Positions 34,267 through 41,190 of a DNA stretch of 45,379 nucleotides are shown here, piece after piece. Below the pieces are notes generated by a model. That model worked only from the letters and a program-made list of their open reading frames with translations. It was not told the origin of the DNA and did not search any database. The stretch spans positions 1 to 45,379 of the forward strand of contig JAPLDJ010000004.1 in assembly GCA_026391805.1 (NCBI GenBank), in the 5' to 3' direction. Source of the stretch: Bacteroidota bacterium. GTDB lineage: Bacteria > Bacteroidota > Bacteroidia > Bacteroidales > FEN-979. Position numbers and translations under genes: made by a program. The first letter of the stretch is position 1. Each line of letters begins with the position of its first letter.

Positions 34267-35805
34267 ATGAATCATATTGATTTTTCGCTGGTCGACTGGT
34301 CAAGGGCCCAGTTTGCATTAACAGCCTGCTATCATTGGCTTTTCGTTCCCCTTACCCTTGGATTATCTTTCATTGTTGCCTTCATGGAGACAATCTATGT
34401 GAGAACCGGAAATGAAGAATGGAAACGCCTCACCAAATTCTGGATGACGCTTTTCGGGATCAATTTCGCCATCGGGGTTGCAACGGGTCTTATTCTCGAA
34501 TTTGAATTCGGCACGAACTGGTCGAATTATTCCTGGTTTGTGGGGGATATTTTCGGGGCTCCTTTGGCCATCGAAGGAATCATGGCCTTTTTCCTTGAAA
34601 CGACCTTCGTTGCAGTGATGTTCTTCGGATGGAATAAAGTGAATAAAAAGTTCCATCTCCTTTCAACCTGGCTTGTAGCGATCGGGAGCAACCTCTCCGC
34701 CTTATGGATCCTCGTTGCCAACGGCTGGATGCAGTTGCCGGTGGGCATGAAATTCAATCCGGATACGGCAAGGAATGAGATGGTGGATTTCTGGAGTGTC
34801 CTGTTTTCACCCGTAGCCATCAATAAATTCCTTCATACCATTTCCTCCGGGTATGTTCTGGCCGCTCTCTTCGTGGTCGGGATCAGTGCATGGTACCTGC
34901 TGAAAAAACGGGATATCCTCTTTGCAAAAAGAAGCATTATTGTCGGAGCGAGTTTCGGGTTGCTTGCTTCCCTGTTCATCCTGATGACCGGAGATGGCTC
35001 AGCACGGGCAGTTGCTCATCATCAGCCCATGAAATTTGCCGCCATGGAAAATCTCTATGTCGGACAGCAAAATGCCCCGCTTGCAGCGTTTGGCATTCTG
35101 AAAGCTGATCCGAATGCTCCCGGCCATAAAAAAATGGATTTCAGATACCTGGTTGAAATCCCCGATGTTCTTTCCTATATGGCGTTCCTCAATCCAAATG
35201 CGTATGTTCCCGGCATCTATGATCTCGTTCATGGAAATCCGGAGCATGGCATTATTTCCTACCAGGAACGGGTTGATAAAGGCAAGATCGCAATTGATGC
35301 CCTGGGGAGCTATAAAAAAGCAAAAGCAGCCGGGAATGACAGCCTGGCATCGGCTTCGCTCAGCACCTTCGAAACAAACTATCCCCATTTTGGTTATGGA
35401 TATTATGCGAACCGTGATGTTCATGAACTGATCCCGAACATACCGGTGAGCTTCTATTCATTCCGGATCATGGTCTTCCTTGGGATCCACTTCTTCGCCC
35501 TGCTCCTGGTTGTTTTAATATTGACCCTGAAAAATAAAATTGAAACGAAAAAAGTGATCCTCTATACTGCCCTGTGGACAATTCCCCTGGCTTACATAGC
35601 ATCGATGCTGGGGTGGATCGTTGCAGAACTGGGACGGCAGCCCTGGGTGATACAGGATATTCTGCCCACCATTGCAGCCGTTTCACAACTGAAATCATCC
35701 TCGGTTCAGGTCACCTTCTGGATCTTTGCCGTTTTCTTTACCGCGCTGCTGATCGCAGAGATCAGTATCATGGTCAGGCAGATCAAAAAAGGAGTTGCAT
35801 CATAA
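34267..35805 (+). CDS. cydA: Cytochrome bd quinol oxidase subunit I
   Basis: CydA oxidises quinol and reduces oxygen to water in the inner membrane with high oxygen affinity. The expected ligands are visible: H23 in CYHWLFVPL (haem b595), H190 in LHTISSGYV and M402 in RIMVFLG (both b558). Q-loop and helices are present with AIEGIMAFFLE (acidic residues near haem d) and LVANGWMQLPVG. At 512 residues it is normal. It is followed at 35 nt by cydB and preceded by DUF4492. This supports microaerobic or oxygen-scavenging respiration. Confidence 0.95.
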   Translation: MNHIDFSLVDWSRAQFALTACYHWLFVPLTLGLSFIVAFMETIYVRTGNEEWKRLTKFWMTLFGINFAIGVATGLILEFEFGTNWSNYSWFVGDIFGAPLAIEGIMAFFLETTFVAVMFFGWNKVNKKFHLLSTWLVAIGSNLSALWILVANGWMQLPVGMKFNPDTARNEMVDFWSVLFSPVAINKFLHTISSGYVLAALFVVGISAWYLLKKRDILFAKRSIIVGASFGLLASLFILMTGDGSARAVAHHQPMKFAAMENLYVGQQNAPLAAFGILKADPNAPGHKKMDFRYLVEIPDVLSYMAFLNPNAYVPGIYDLVHGNPEHGIISYQERVDKGKIAIDALGSYKKAKAAGNDSLASASLSTFETNYPHFGYGYYANRDVHELIPNIPVSFYSFRIMVFLGIHFFALLLVVLILTLKNKIETKKVILYTALWTIPLAYIASMLGWIVAELGRQPWVIQDILPTIAAVSQLKSSSVQVTFWIFAVFFTALLIAEISIMVRQIKKGVAS

Positions 35806-35840
35806 TTTTTTATCCCGTCACAACATAAAATCAAAATACC

Positions 35841-37013
35841 ATGTTCGAAGCTTTATCCCTCATAACCTTACAACAATACTGGTGGCTCATTGTTACGCTG
35901 CTAGGAGCATTGCTGGTATTCCTGATGTTCGTCCAGGGTGGCCAGACACTGATTTATACAATCGGAAAAACCGAAGATGAACGAACGCTCCTGGTCAACC
36001 TTCTCGGTCGAAAATGGGAGCTGACATTCACCACGCTTGTCACATTCGGAGGCGCCTTCTTTGCCTCCTTCCCGCTTTTTTACTCCACCAGCTTCGGCGG
36101 TGCATACTGGGTTTGGATGGCCATCCTCATCGCCTTTGTCATCCAGGCTGTATCATATGAATACAGGAAGAAACCGGGGAATTTTCTCGGCCAGCGGACG
36201 TTTGAAATATTCCTCGTCCTCAATGGTCTGTTGGGAACCCTCTTGATCGGGACTGCCGTGGCAACTTTTTTCACAGGATCGGCTTTTTCCGTGAACAAAA
36301 TGAACCTCGTCGATCTGACATCAGGAAACATGCCGGTGATCTCTGAGTGGAAAGGTCCGGCACACGGACTTGAGGCTGCCCTCAACCCGCAGAACCTCCT
36401 GCTCGGACTGGCTGTGTTCTTCCTCTCAAGGGTTCTTGCGGTTCTCTATTTCATGAACCGTGTCGATAACCCGCCCATCATGGGCCGGCTGAAAAAACAA
36501 CTCATGATCAATGCCATTCCTTTTCTTGTGTTTTTTCTTGCTTTTGCAGGATGGCTTATGCTTTCAAGCGGTTTTGCCGTTGATCCCCAAACCGGGTTTG
36601 TCGCCATGGAGCCATTCAAATATCTTCATAACCTGATCGGGATGCCGCTTGTTGCAATTTTATTCGTCCTGGGGGTTGTTGGTGTACTGTTTGGAATTGC
36701 CCGCCCGATCATCAATTTTAAAAAATGTCATGCCAAAGGGATCTGGGCAGCCGGAATAGGCACAGTTCTTACCGTCTGGGCGCTCCTCATGCTGGCAGGG
36801 TTTAACAATACGGCCTATTATCCGTCAACCTATGATCTTCAGAGTTCGCTGACCATTGCAAACAGCTCTTCAAGCCATTACACTTTAACGGCCATGAGCT
36901 ATGTTTCACTGCTGGTTCCCTTCGTCCTGGCCTACATCTGGTATGTATGGAAGGCAATGGATAAAAAGAAGATCAGTACAGAAGAAATGGAATCAGAAAC
37001 ACATGTTTATTAA
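35841..37013 (+). CDS. cydB: Cytochrome bd quinol oxidase subunit II
   Basis: CydB is the paired integral-membrane subunit. About nine hydrophobic helices are visible, with the N-terminal QYWWLIVTLLGALLVFLMFVQGGQ typical of CydB and the WVWMAILIAFVIQAVSYEYR segment. 390 residues is close to the usual ~380. It begins 35 nt after cydA and is followed 14 nt later by a 33-codon single-helix ORF, as expected for a bd-oxidase operon. Confidence 0.95.
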   Translation: MFEALSLITLQQYWWLIVTLLGALLVFLMFVQGGQTLIYTIGKTEDERTLLVNLLGRKWELTFTTLVTFGGAFFASFPLFYSTSFGGAYWVWMAILIAFVIQAVSYEYRKKPGNFLGQRTFEIFLVLNGLLGTLLIGTAVATFFTGSAFSVNKMNLVDLTSGNMPVISEWKGPAHGLEAALNPQNLLLGLAVFFLSRVLAVLYFMNRVDNPPIMGRLKKQLMINAIPFLVFFLAFAGWLMLSSGFAVDPQTGFVAMEPFKYLHNLIGMPLVAILFVLGVVGVLFGIARPIINFKKCHAKGIWAAGIGTVLTVWALLMLAGFNNTAYYPSTYDLQSSLTIANSSSSHYTLTAMSYVSLLVPFVLAYIWYVWKAMDKKKISTEEMESETHVY

Positions 37014-37027
37014 AAACCGATAACAAA

Positions 37028-37129
37028 ATGATACAGCAGATACTCTGGCTGTTTGCCTGGCCGGTCTTCATCTTTGTCGCATGGATTTTTACCCGTTTTA
37101 TTTCAGGGAGATTCGAAAAGCGGGTTTGA
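37028..37129 (+). CDS. 33-residue single-helix protein, possible CydX-like subunit
   Basis: An ATG at 37028 opens a 33-codon frame ending in TGA at 37127. The peptide has a Trp/Phe-rich transmembrane helix (residues ~5-24; ILWLFAWPVFIFVAW) and a basic tail (ISGRFEKRV). Small single-helix proteins next to cydAB are known (CydX, 37 aa, in E. coli; CydS, 33 aa, in Geobacillus), and they stabilise the haem centres. This ORF starts 14 nt after cydB and has the right size, topology and place, but shows little sequence match to CydX. A terminator follows at 37173. The role is inferred from position. Confidence 0.55.
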   Translation: MIQQILWLFAWPVFIFVAWIFTRFISGRFEKRV

Positions 37130-37172
37130 TTTATTAAAAAGGATGCACTTCCATGTGCACTCCGGATAAACA

Positions 37173-37205
37173 AAAAGCCGGTAAGTCATCGACCTATCGG
37201 CTTTT
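37173..37205. terminator. Two-way terminator between cyd operon and tRNA-Leu
   Basis: AAAAGCCG and CGGCTTTT form a stem that extends inward through a G-U pair to a 5-nt loop, with A-runs and T-runs on both sides. It ends the cyd operon on the plus strand and the tRNA on the minus strand. Confidence 0.7.
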
Positions 37206-37220
37206 CTGATTGTTTAACTG

Positions 37221-37304
37221 TGCCCGGAACAGGACTCGAACCTGCACATCCGTGAGAATACTAGTCCCTGAAACTAGCGCGTCTACCAATTCCGCCATCC
37301 GGGC
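37221..37304 (-). tRNA. tRNA-Leu(CAG)
   Basis: The minus-strand sequence folds as a tRNA: acceptor GCCCGGA/TCCGGGC, anticodon stem CTAGT/ACTAG around loop TTCAGGG (anticodon CAG), long class-II variable arm, and T-loop TTCGAGT. Discriminator A; the 3' CCA is not encoded. It decodes CUG leucine codons. Confidence 0.93.
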
Positions 37305-37375
37305 GATCAGGTGTGTGTTTGTGTATGAGTGTGATGATTAATTGAGACTTGAGATTTGGGACATGAATAAAATTT

Positions 37376-37422
37376 GAGGGAGCAAAAGTAACATTTTATT
37401 TCAAATGTACCAGTGCTCCCTC
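37376..37422 (-). terminator. Nested hairpin terminator of the cytochrome c gene
   Basis: On the minus strand GAGGGAGCA and TGCTCCCTC form a 9-bp stem around a second stem (ACATTT/AAATGT), followed by AAATTTTATT. The downstream arm overlaps a TACTTTTG box (37383-37390) that could start the tRNA. Confidence 0.55.
37383..37390 (-). promoter_or_regulatory. Candidate -7 box for tRNA-Leu(CAG)
   Basis: The minus strand reads TACTTTTG, 79 nt upstream of the mature tRNA 5' end and inside the cytochrome c terminator. No -33 box at standard spacing. Confidence 0.35.
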
Positions 37423-37442
37423 TCTTAATTTTTTATAAACGC

Positions 37443-37856
37443 TTATTTGCTGAGCGTGCGCATGTATGCAATAAGCCCCCAGCGGTCGTTAGCTTCCGGA
37501 AGTTTCTTGTCGTATGCAGGCATCTCATCGCGGCCCTTGGAGGTTTTATAGAACAATTCCCCGTCGGTCTGTGATTTGAAAGCAGCATCTGCAAAGCTGG
37601 GAACTTTCGTTTTCAGGGCAGCAGCCTTGGGGCCGTCGCCTAAACCCTTGGTTCCGTGACATGCTTTGCAATGTTTTGCCCATAAATCCTTACCATTGTC
37701 AATCACGGTCTGATCGGTTAATTTAACCGGGGCCTTCATGCTCTTGTCACCGGCAGGAACCGGCCATGCCTTCGGCTGAGCCACTCCCTTCTCAACAAAT
37801 AAAAAGGTTACTGCTGCAACCATCAACATTGTGAAGAATTTCATTGAATTTTTCAT
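37443..37856 (-). CDS. Monohaem periplasmic cytochrome c
   Basis: A signal peptide (KGVAQ, residue ~27) and one CKACH haem site (C63, C66, H67) with likely distal ligand M112 in DEMPAY. The TKGLGDGPKAAAL segment is typical of small class I cytochromes c (cytochrome c5/c-553 or cbb3-associated type). 137 residues, periplasmic electron carrier. It has a consensus promoter and its own terminator. No oxidase that accepts from cytochrome c lies in the window, since cytochrome bd uses quinol. A second Met at residue 5 is an alternative start. Confidence 0.9.
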   Translation of the reverse strand: MKNSMKFFTMLMVAAVTFLFVEKGVAQPKAWPVPAGDKSMKAPVKLTDQTVIDNGKDLWAKHCKACHGTKGLGDGPKAAALKTKVPSFADAAFKSQTDGELFYKTSKGRDEMPAYDKKLPEANDRWGLIAYMRTLSK

Positions 37857-37923
37857 TTTCGATTGTTTTTTTTGGTTAATAAATCGGGTTCCGATTTGGC
37901 AAATAGCATGCCATGATTTTTGG

Positions 37924-37954
37924 CAAAGATACGGCTATTTGAAGTGCTTTTCAA
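37924..37954 (-). promoter_or_regulatory. Consensus promoter for the cytochrome c gene
   Basis: Minus strand: TTG (37952-37954), 20-nt spacer, TATCTTTG (37924-37931). Predicted leader about 60 nt. Confidence 0.6.
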
Positions 37955-37969
37955 TCCACCGGTCAATTA

Positions 37970-37998
37970 TTCCTGCATTCCTGCATTCCCGCATTGAG
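37970..37998. repeat. Short ATTCCTGC octamer array
   Basis: Three to four 8-bp units (ATTCCTGC, ATTCCTGC, ATTCCCGC, then a degenerate one) end right at the stop codon of the lipoprotein gene. Confidence 0.6.
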
Positions 37999-37999
37999 C

Positions 38000-39292
38000 C
38001 TACATCCCCTTCCCTGTCCCGGGTTTGTCTGCCTTTTTTGCCGCCGGCATGTACCTGATCAGCCCCGAATACCCGGGGACAATGTTGGCGATGTAATTTC
38101 CCGAAACGAACATCTTCCGGATCAGGTCGTAGTAAGAGGATACTTGTGAAAAATCCTTGATCTCGACCGAAGAGAGCTTCAGTGAATCTGCAATAAAACC
38201 GGCATAAATCTTTACAAGGTCGTCCGGTAAAGCGGGGAATTTAAAAGTAGTTGCAGTCGGCGCACCGTACACCGTCCACTGATAGCGGTAGGGTCCGATC
38301 GGATTGGCTTCCCAGGAGGATCCCAGCCGGTCGAACGAACCGGAAACCTGGACATGGAAATTATCCGGGGCAGAGTTAAGAACGGAAACATCCCCGTTAA
38401 GGTAACTGACACTGTTCGGGATGGTTCCGAATGTATACTGGTACCATTGCTTGTGGCTGTCGGAAGGATCGATGGTATTGATGTTGAACTCGAAATCATT
38501 GAAAATAGTTGCGGGAAAATGCAGCACTACAGAGTCTGTATAGGTTCCCGTTTCCCCGCCATAATCCACCGTATAATATCCTTTTGCATGCTCGCCTGAC
38601 GGAAGATAGCCGTTCAGCTGGTAATTGAGGTTCAGCGTGCCCGGAATGGGTATGACCTTGCTGATGGGAGTTTCCATTGAAGAGAGATCAACCCATTGCT
38701 GGGCGGAAGGTTCGATTCCGGTCAGCCATTTGTAGCGGTATCCCTGCGCCGTAGTGTTCAGGAGCAGATAGATGTTATCCGGATCTTTCCCCAGGTATAT
38801 TGACGCCGCAGAAGAAAGGGCATCACCATGATTCCAACCGGAATAGCTGGAAATGCTGTACGCAGTGTGCGGGGGTACATTTCCAAAAGTCAGGATCGCA
38901 GAGCCGGTAGTTGCGGATTCGAAGGTTTTCCATATCCAGGAGTCAGGCATGACCTGGAGGTAGGAATATAAGTGGACCATCGTTTTTCCGCCTTCCCCGG
39001 GACTCGTGTACACGAGCGTTTCCGTAAGCGTCGTTGGAAACAGCGTTCCCTGCTGTGGGTAAAGCGTGACGCTGGTTTGCCCGTTGATCCATTCCTCTGA
39101 AAGGAGGTTCCCGTTCTGGTCGGAAAGAAAGATCATGATCCCGGTCTCTCCCGGAGAAAAATAGTTCTCAAACCTGGCGCTGAAATAGTTGCGGTGGTTG
39201 TAGTCGTTCACTGTTGTGGTATTCCTTTTAATACAGGAAGAGGAGCCCAGGAGAAGAGCAACAGTCAGTACCGTCAGTATTTTTGATTTCAT
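38000..39292 (-). CDS. Lipoprotein of unknown function
   Basis: Signal ends in a lipobox with Cys20 (LLGSSSC), so it is membrane anchored. The rest (430 aa) looks all-beta, with strands rich in Tyr, Thr and Ser (YRYKWLTGIE, FHVQVSGSFD, YRYQWTVYGAP) and possibly three or four Ig/jelly-roll modules. I do not recognise a family. It stands alone between two tRNA genes and the cytochrome c gene, on the minus strand. Surface or periplasmic location is inferred from the signal. A GCGAAAA repeat array lies just upstream. Confidence 0.7.
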   Translation of the reverse strand: MKSKILTVLTVALLLGSSSCIKRNTTTVNDYNHRNYFSARFENYFSPGETGIMIFLSDQNGNLLSEEWINGQTSVTLYPQQGTLFPTTLTETLVYTSPGEGGKTMVHLYSYLQVMPDSWIWKTFESATTGSAILTFGNVPPHTAYSISSYSGWNHGDALSSAASIYLGKDPDNIYLLLNTTAQGYRYKWLTGIEPSAQQWVDLSSMETPISKVIPIPGTLNLNYQLNGYLPSGEHAKGYYTVDYGGETGTYTDSVVLHFPATIFNDFEFNINTIDPSDSHKQWYQYTFGTIPNSVSYLNGDVSVLNSAPDNFHVQVSGSFDRLGSSWEANPIGPYRYQWTVYGAPTATTFKFPALPDDLVKIYAGFIADSLKLSSVEIKDFSQVSSYYDLIRKMFVSGNYIANIVPGYSGLIRYMPAAKKADKPGTGKGM

Positions 39293-39378
39293 TGGTATGA
39301 TGGATTTGGCAATCCTTGAATTTAGAACAAAGGTGATAATTTTTTTCGAAAGTGAAATTTCATTCGTTGTGGTTATTC

Positions 39379-39409
39379 GCTTTTCACTTTTCGCTTTTCG
39401 CCTTTCGCC
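39379..39409 (-). repeat. GCGAAAA heptamer array, inverted copy
   Basis: About four CGCTTTT-type units (GCGAAAA on the minus strand), matching the array at 7489-7517 in the opposite orientation. Confidence 0.7.
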
Positions 39410-39412
39410 AAT

Positions 39413-39437
39413 AAAAAAAGCTCACGAATGTGAGCTT
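39413..39437 (-). terminator. Terminator of tRNA-Leu(GAG)
   Basis: Minus strand: perfect 8-bp stem AAGCTCAC/GTGAGCTT with a 4-nt loop, followed by seven T. It lies 13 nt after the tRNA. Confidence 0.8.
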
Positions 39438-39449
39438 CTTTTACTGCGG

Positions 39450-39532
39450 TGCCCAGGACAGGACTTGAACCTGCACAGCCAAGGGCCACTACCCCCTCAA
39501 AGTAGCGTGTCTACCAATTTCACCACCTGGGC
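39450..39532 (-). tRNA. tRNA-Leu(GAG)
   Basis: Minus-strand cloverleaf: acceptor GCCCAGG/CCTGGGC, anticodon stem CTACT/GGTAG around loop TTGAGGG (anticodon GAG), long variable arm, T-loop TTCAAGT. CCA is not encoded (CCG follows the discriminator). It decodes CUC/CUU. Confidence 0.93.
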
Positions 39533-39597
39533 GTAGACGGTTTGAGTGTGAGTGTGATTCCAGTGTGAGTGTGATTGAGGGTATAAATTTAGGGCTG

Positions 39598-39627
39598 CAA
39601 AATTACATAATATAAATAATATAGCAA
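39598..39627 (-). promoter_or_regulatory. Consensus promoter of tRNA-Leu(GAG)
   Basis: Minus strand: TTG (39625-39627), 19-nt spacer, TAATTTTG (39598-39605). The primary transcript would carry a ~60-nt 5' leader of CACACTCA repeats. Confidence 0.6.
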
Positions 39628-39636
39628 GAATTTTTC

Positions 39637-39882
39637 TTACTCATTATTTAATGGAGCGCTATCCATATAAAGTGTGTCAGGGCATAGATCCAGTCCATTG
39701 GACCATTGAATGCTGCCAAGGCACGGTTTTACAGAATAAAATACATTTGGTTCTTTTAATTCACGGAAGTTGCCTTTCTCAAGATAAGGAGAGACATCAA
39801 ATGATTTAACTTCTCCATTGTCAAAAGTAAGCAATAGTTCATAGTCCTTTAATGCTTTAACATCCTTTATACGGGGCAACAT
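39637..39882 (-). CDS. DUF2442 family protein
   Basis: 81 residues with the DUF2442 pattern: VKALKDYELLLTFDNGEVKSFDVSPYL followed by FRELKEPNVFYSVK and IQWSNGLDLCPDTLY. Function unknown; small cytoplasmic protein. It starts 7 nt after the DUF4160 stop codon. The DUF4160-DUF2442 gene pair is common in bacteria, and some annotators treat it as a possible toxin-antitoxin module, without proof. Confidence 0.85.
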   Translation of the reverse strand: MLPRIKDVKALKDYELLLTFDNGEVKSFDVSPYLEKGNFRELKEPNVFYSVKPCLGSIQWSNGLDLCPDTLYMDSAPLNNE

Positions 39883-39889
39883 ACGATGA

Positions 39890-40159
39890 TTATTTCAGCG
39901 GTTCAATTTTAAAGATATTTTCTCCGGAAACAGCCAGATCCCAATCTGCCATCAGCTCTTCATGATGAATTTCAATCCAGGCCTGAACGAGTTTCATTTT
40001 CCCGGGTTTTAGACTCCCTTCAAGCATAACACCATCCGGAATTGAAACAACAGCTTCTTCATCCTGGTATTTTATATGGATATGTGGTAAATTATGTCTG
40101 CGGTTATCAAAATAGTACATCGAAATGATTAGACCATAGAACATGGAAATTATTGCCAT
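39890..40159 (-). CDS. DUF4160 family protein
   Basis: 89 residues with the DUF4160 signature ISMFYGLIISMYYFDNRRHNLPHIHIKY and LKPGKMKLVQAWIEIHHEELMADW. The PHIHI residues resemble a metal or catalytic His cluster, but no activity is established. It is the first gene of a two-gene unit with DUF2442. A TAATTTTG box at 40183-40190 (minus strand) may be its -7 element. Confidence 0.85.
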   Translation of the reverse strand: MAIISMFYGLIISMYYFDNRRHNLPHIHIKYQDEEAVVSIPDGVMLEGSLKPGKMKLVQAWIEIHHEELMADWDLAVSGENIFKIEPLK

Positions 40160-40413
40160 ATACCCTTCTTTATATTACATTACAAAATTACAAAAATTTA
40201 AGCATAGAAAACATTTAGCGTGGTTCTCCCATTACATCTATACCAGAAAATAATGATGAGGTGTTTCTTTTCGGAAAAAAATCCCCAGGGAATGAGACGC
40301 CCGATTATCAAGTCTTTCAGGATTCCTTAATTACTTTCTTTCTTATAAGCATCGATCCATTGCCTGAAGTGTCTGCTATTAAATAGTCAGATTGATTAGG
40401 GGTGGTGAACTGC

Positions 40414-41142
40414 TCAGATTAGACTCAGGCCGAATGCAACAGCGATACCGAAGCAAACGGTGATGAATTTCTGAAGGTTGTACCGGTGGTGTTCGGTTGT
40501 TTCGAACAAGATCGAGGTGGAGACGTGGAGGAAAATCCCGATGACAATGGCCAGAGCATAATTGAAATAGATGCCCAGCGAGGCCTCCGTTATCTCATGA
40601 ATTGTATTGCTCAGGATCGAACCGAGTGGCGTCATCAATGCAAAAACCCCAAGGAAGAACAGCGCCCTTTTCTTCGAAAGACCATAATGCAGAAAAAGAC
40701 TCATCAGGGTAAGGGAGATGGGAATGTTGTGAATGACGATGCCGATTACCAGCGTATGCTGGATCCCGGTGGTGAACGCGCCCACGATGGGCATTCCTTC
40801 GAGGAAAGAATGGATGCACAAACCGATCAGCAGCAGGAACGGCGAGGCTTTCTCATCGTCTGAATGGGCATGCTTGTGGCCATGCTCCGCCCCTTCCGTG
40901 ATCAGTTCAAGCACCAGCTGGATCAGGAAGCCCAGCATCACAAACAGGCCGACATATTTTGCCGCAGAGGAAAAAACCTCCGGGATCAGCTTCAGGAAAC
41001 TGATGCCGATCAGGAACGCCCCGCTGAACGCAAGCAGGAGTTTGAGTATGCGCTGATCATCCGACCTGAAAAGAAAAATTACCGACCCGCTGCCGATCAC
41101 CGTCAGAATAAGTACGAGGTATAGAACAAGGTATGTAAACAT
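40414..41142 (-). CDS. ZIP-family divalent metal transporter
   Basis: ZIP proteins import Zn, Fe or Mn into the cytoplasm. About eight helices are visible; the metal site is in helices 4-5 (H111-SFLEG and H138-NIP), and a His-rich loop (EHGHKHAHSDD, residues ~86-96) lies between helices 3 and 4 as usual. 242 residues from ATG 41142; the upstream extension to 41235 overlaps pepD and breaks the first helix, so it is rejected. The gene is divergent from pepD with only 48 bp between starts. Confidence 0.88.
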   Translation of the reverse strand: MFTYLVLYLVLILTVIGSGSVIFLFRSDDQRILKLLLAFSGAFLIGISFLKLIPEVFSSAAKYVGLFVMLGFLIQLVLELITEGAEHGHKHAHSDDEKASPFLLLIGLCIHSFLEGMPIVGAFTTGIQHTLVIGIVIHNIPISLTLMSLFLHYGLSKKRALFFLGVFALMTPLGSILSNTIHEITEASLGIYFNYALAIVIGIFLHVSTSILFETTEHHRYNLQKFITVCFGIAVAFGLSLI

Positions 41143-41159
41143 TATTAAAATAAAAACAA

Positions 41160-41167
41160 TATTTTTG
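41160..41167 (+). promoter_or_regulatory. -7 box for pepD
   Basis: TATTTTTG, 23 nt before the pepD ATG. Its -33 would lie at the ZIP start codon and shows no TTG. Confidence 0.4.
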
Positions 41168-41173
41168 TCTCTA

Positions 41174-41181
41174 CAAATATA
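41174..41181 (-). promoter_or_regulatory. -7 box for the ZIP gene
   Basis: Minus strand TATATTTG, 31 nt before the ZIP ATG. It is interleaved with the pepD box, so the two promoters face away from each other with starts only a few bp apart. Confidence 0.4.
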
Positions 41182-41190
41182 AACATATCC

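Noticed and set aside
37221-39532. Genomic island inserted at the two tRNA-Leu genes
   Set aside because: No integrase, no direct repeat of a tRNA 3' end and ordinary genes (cytochrome c, lipoprotein) between them.
40160-40413. Hidden small gene between the ZIP and DUF4160 genes
   Set aside because: All frames are broken by stops within a few codons; only a possible -7 box for DUF4160 is seen.
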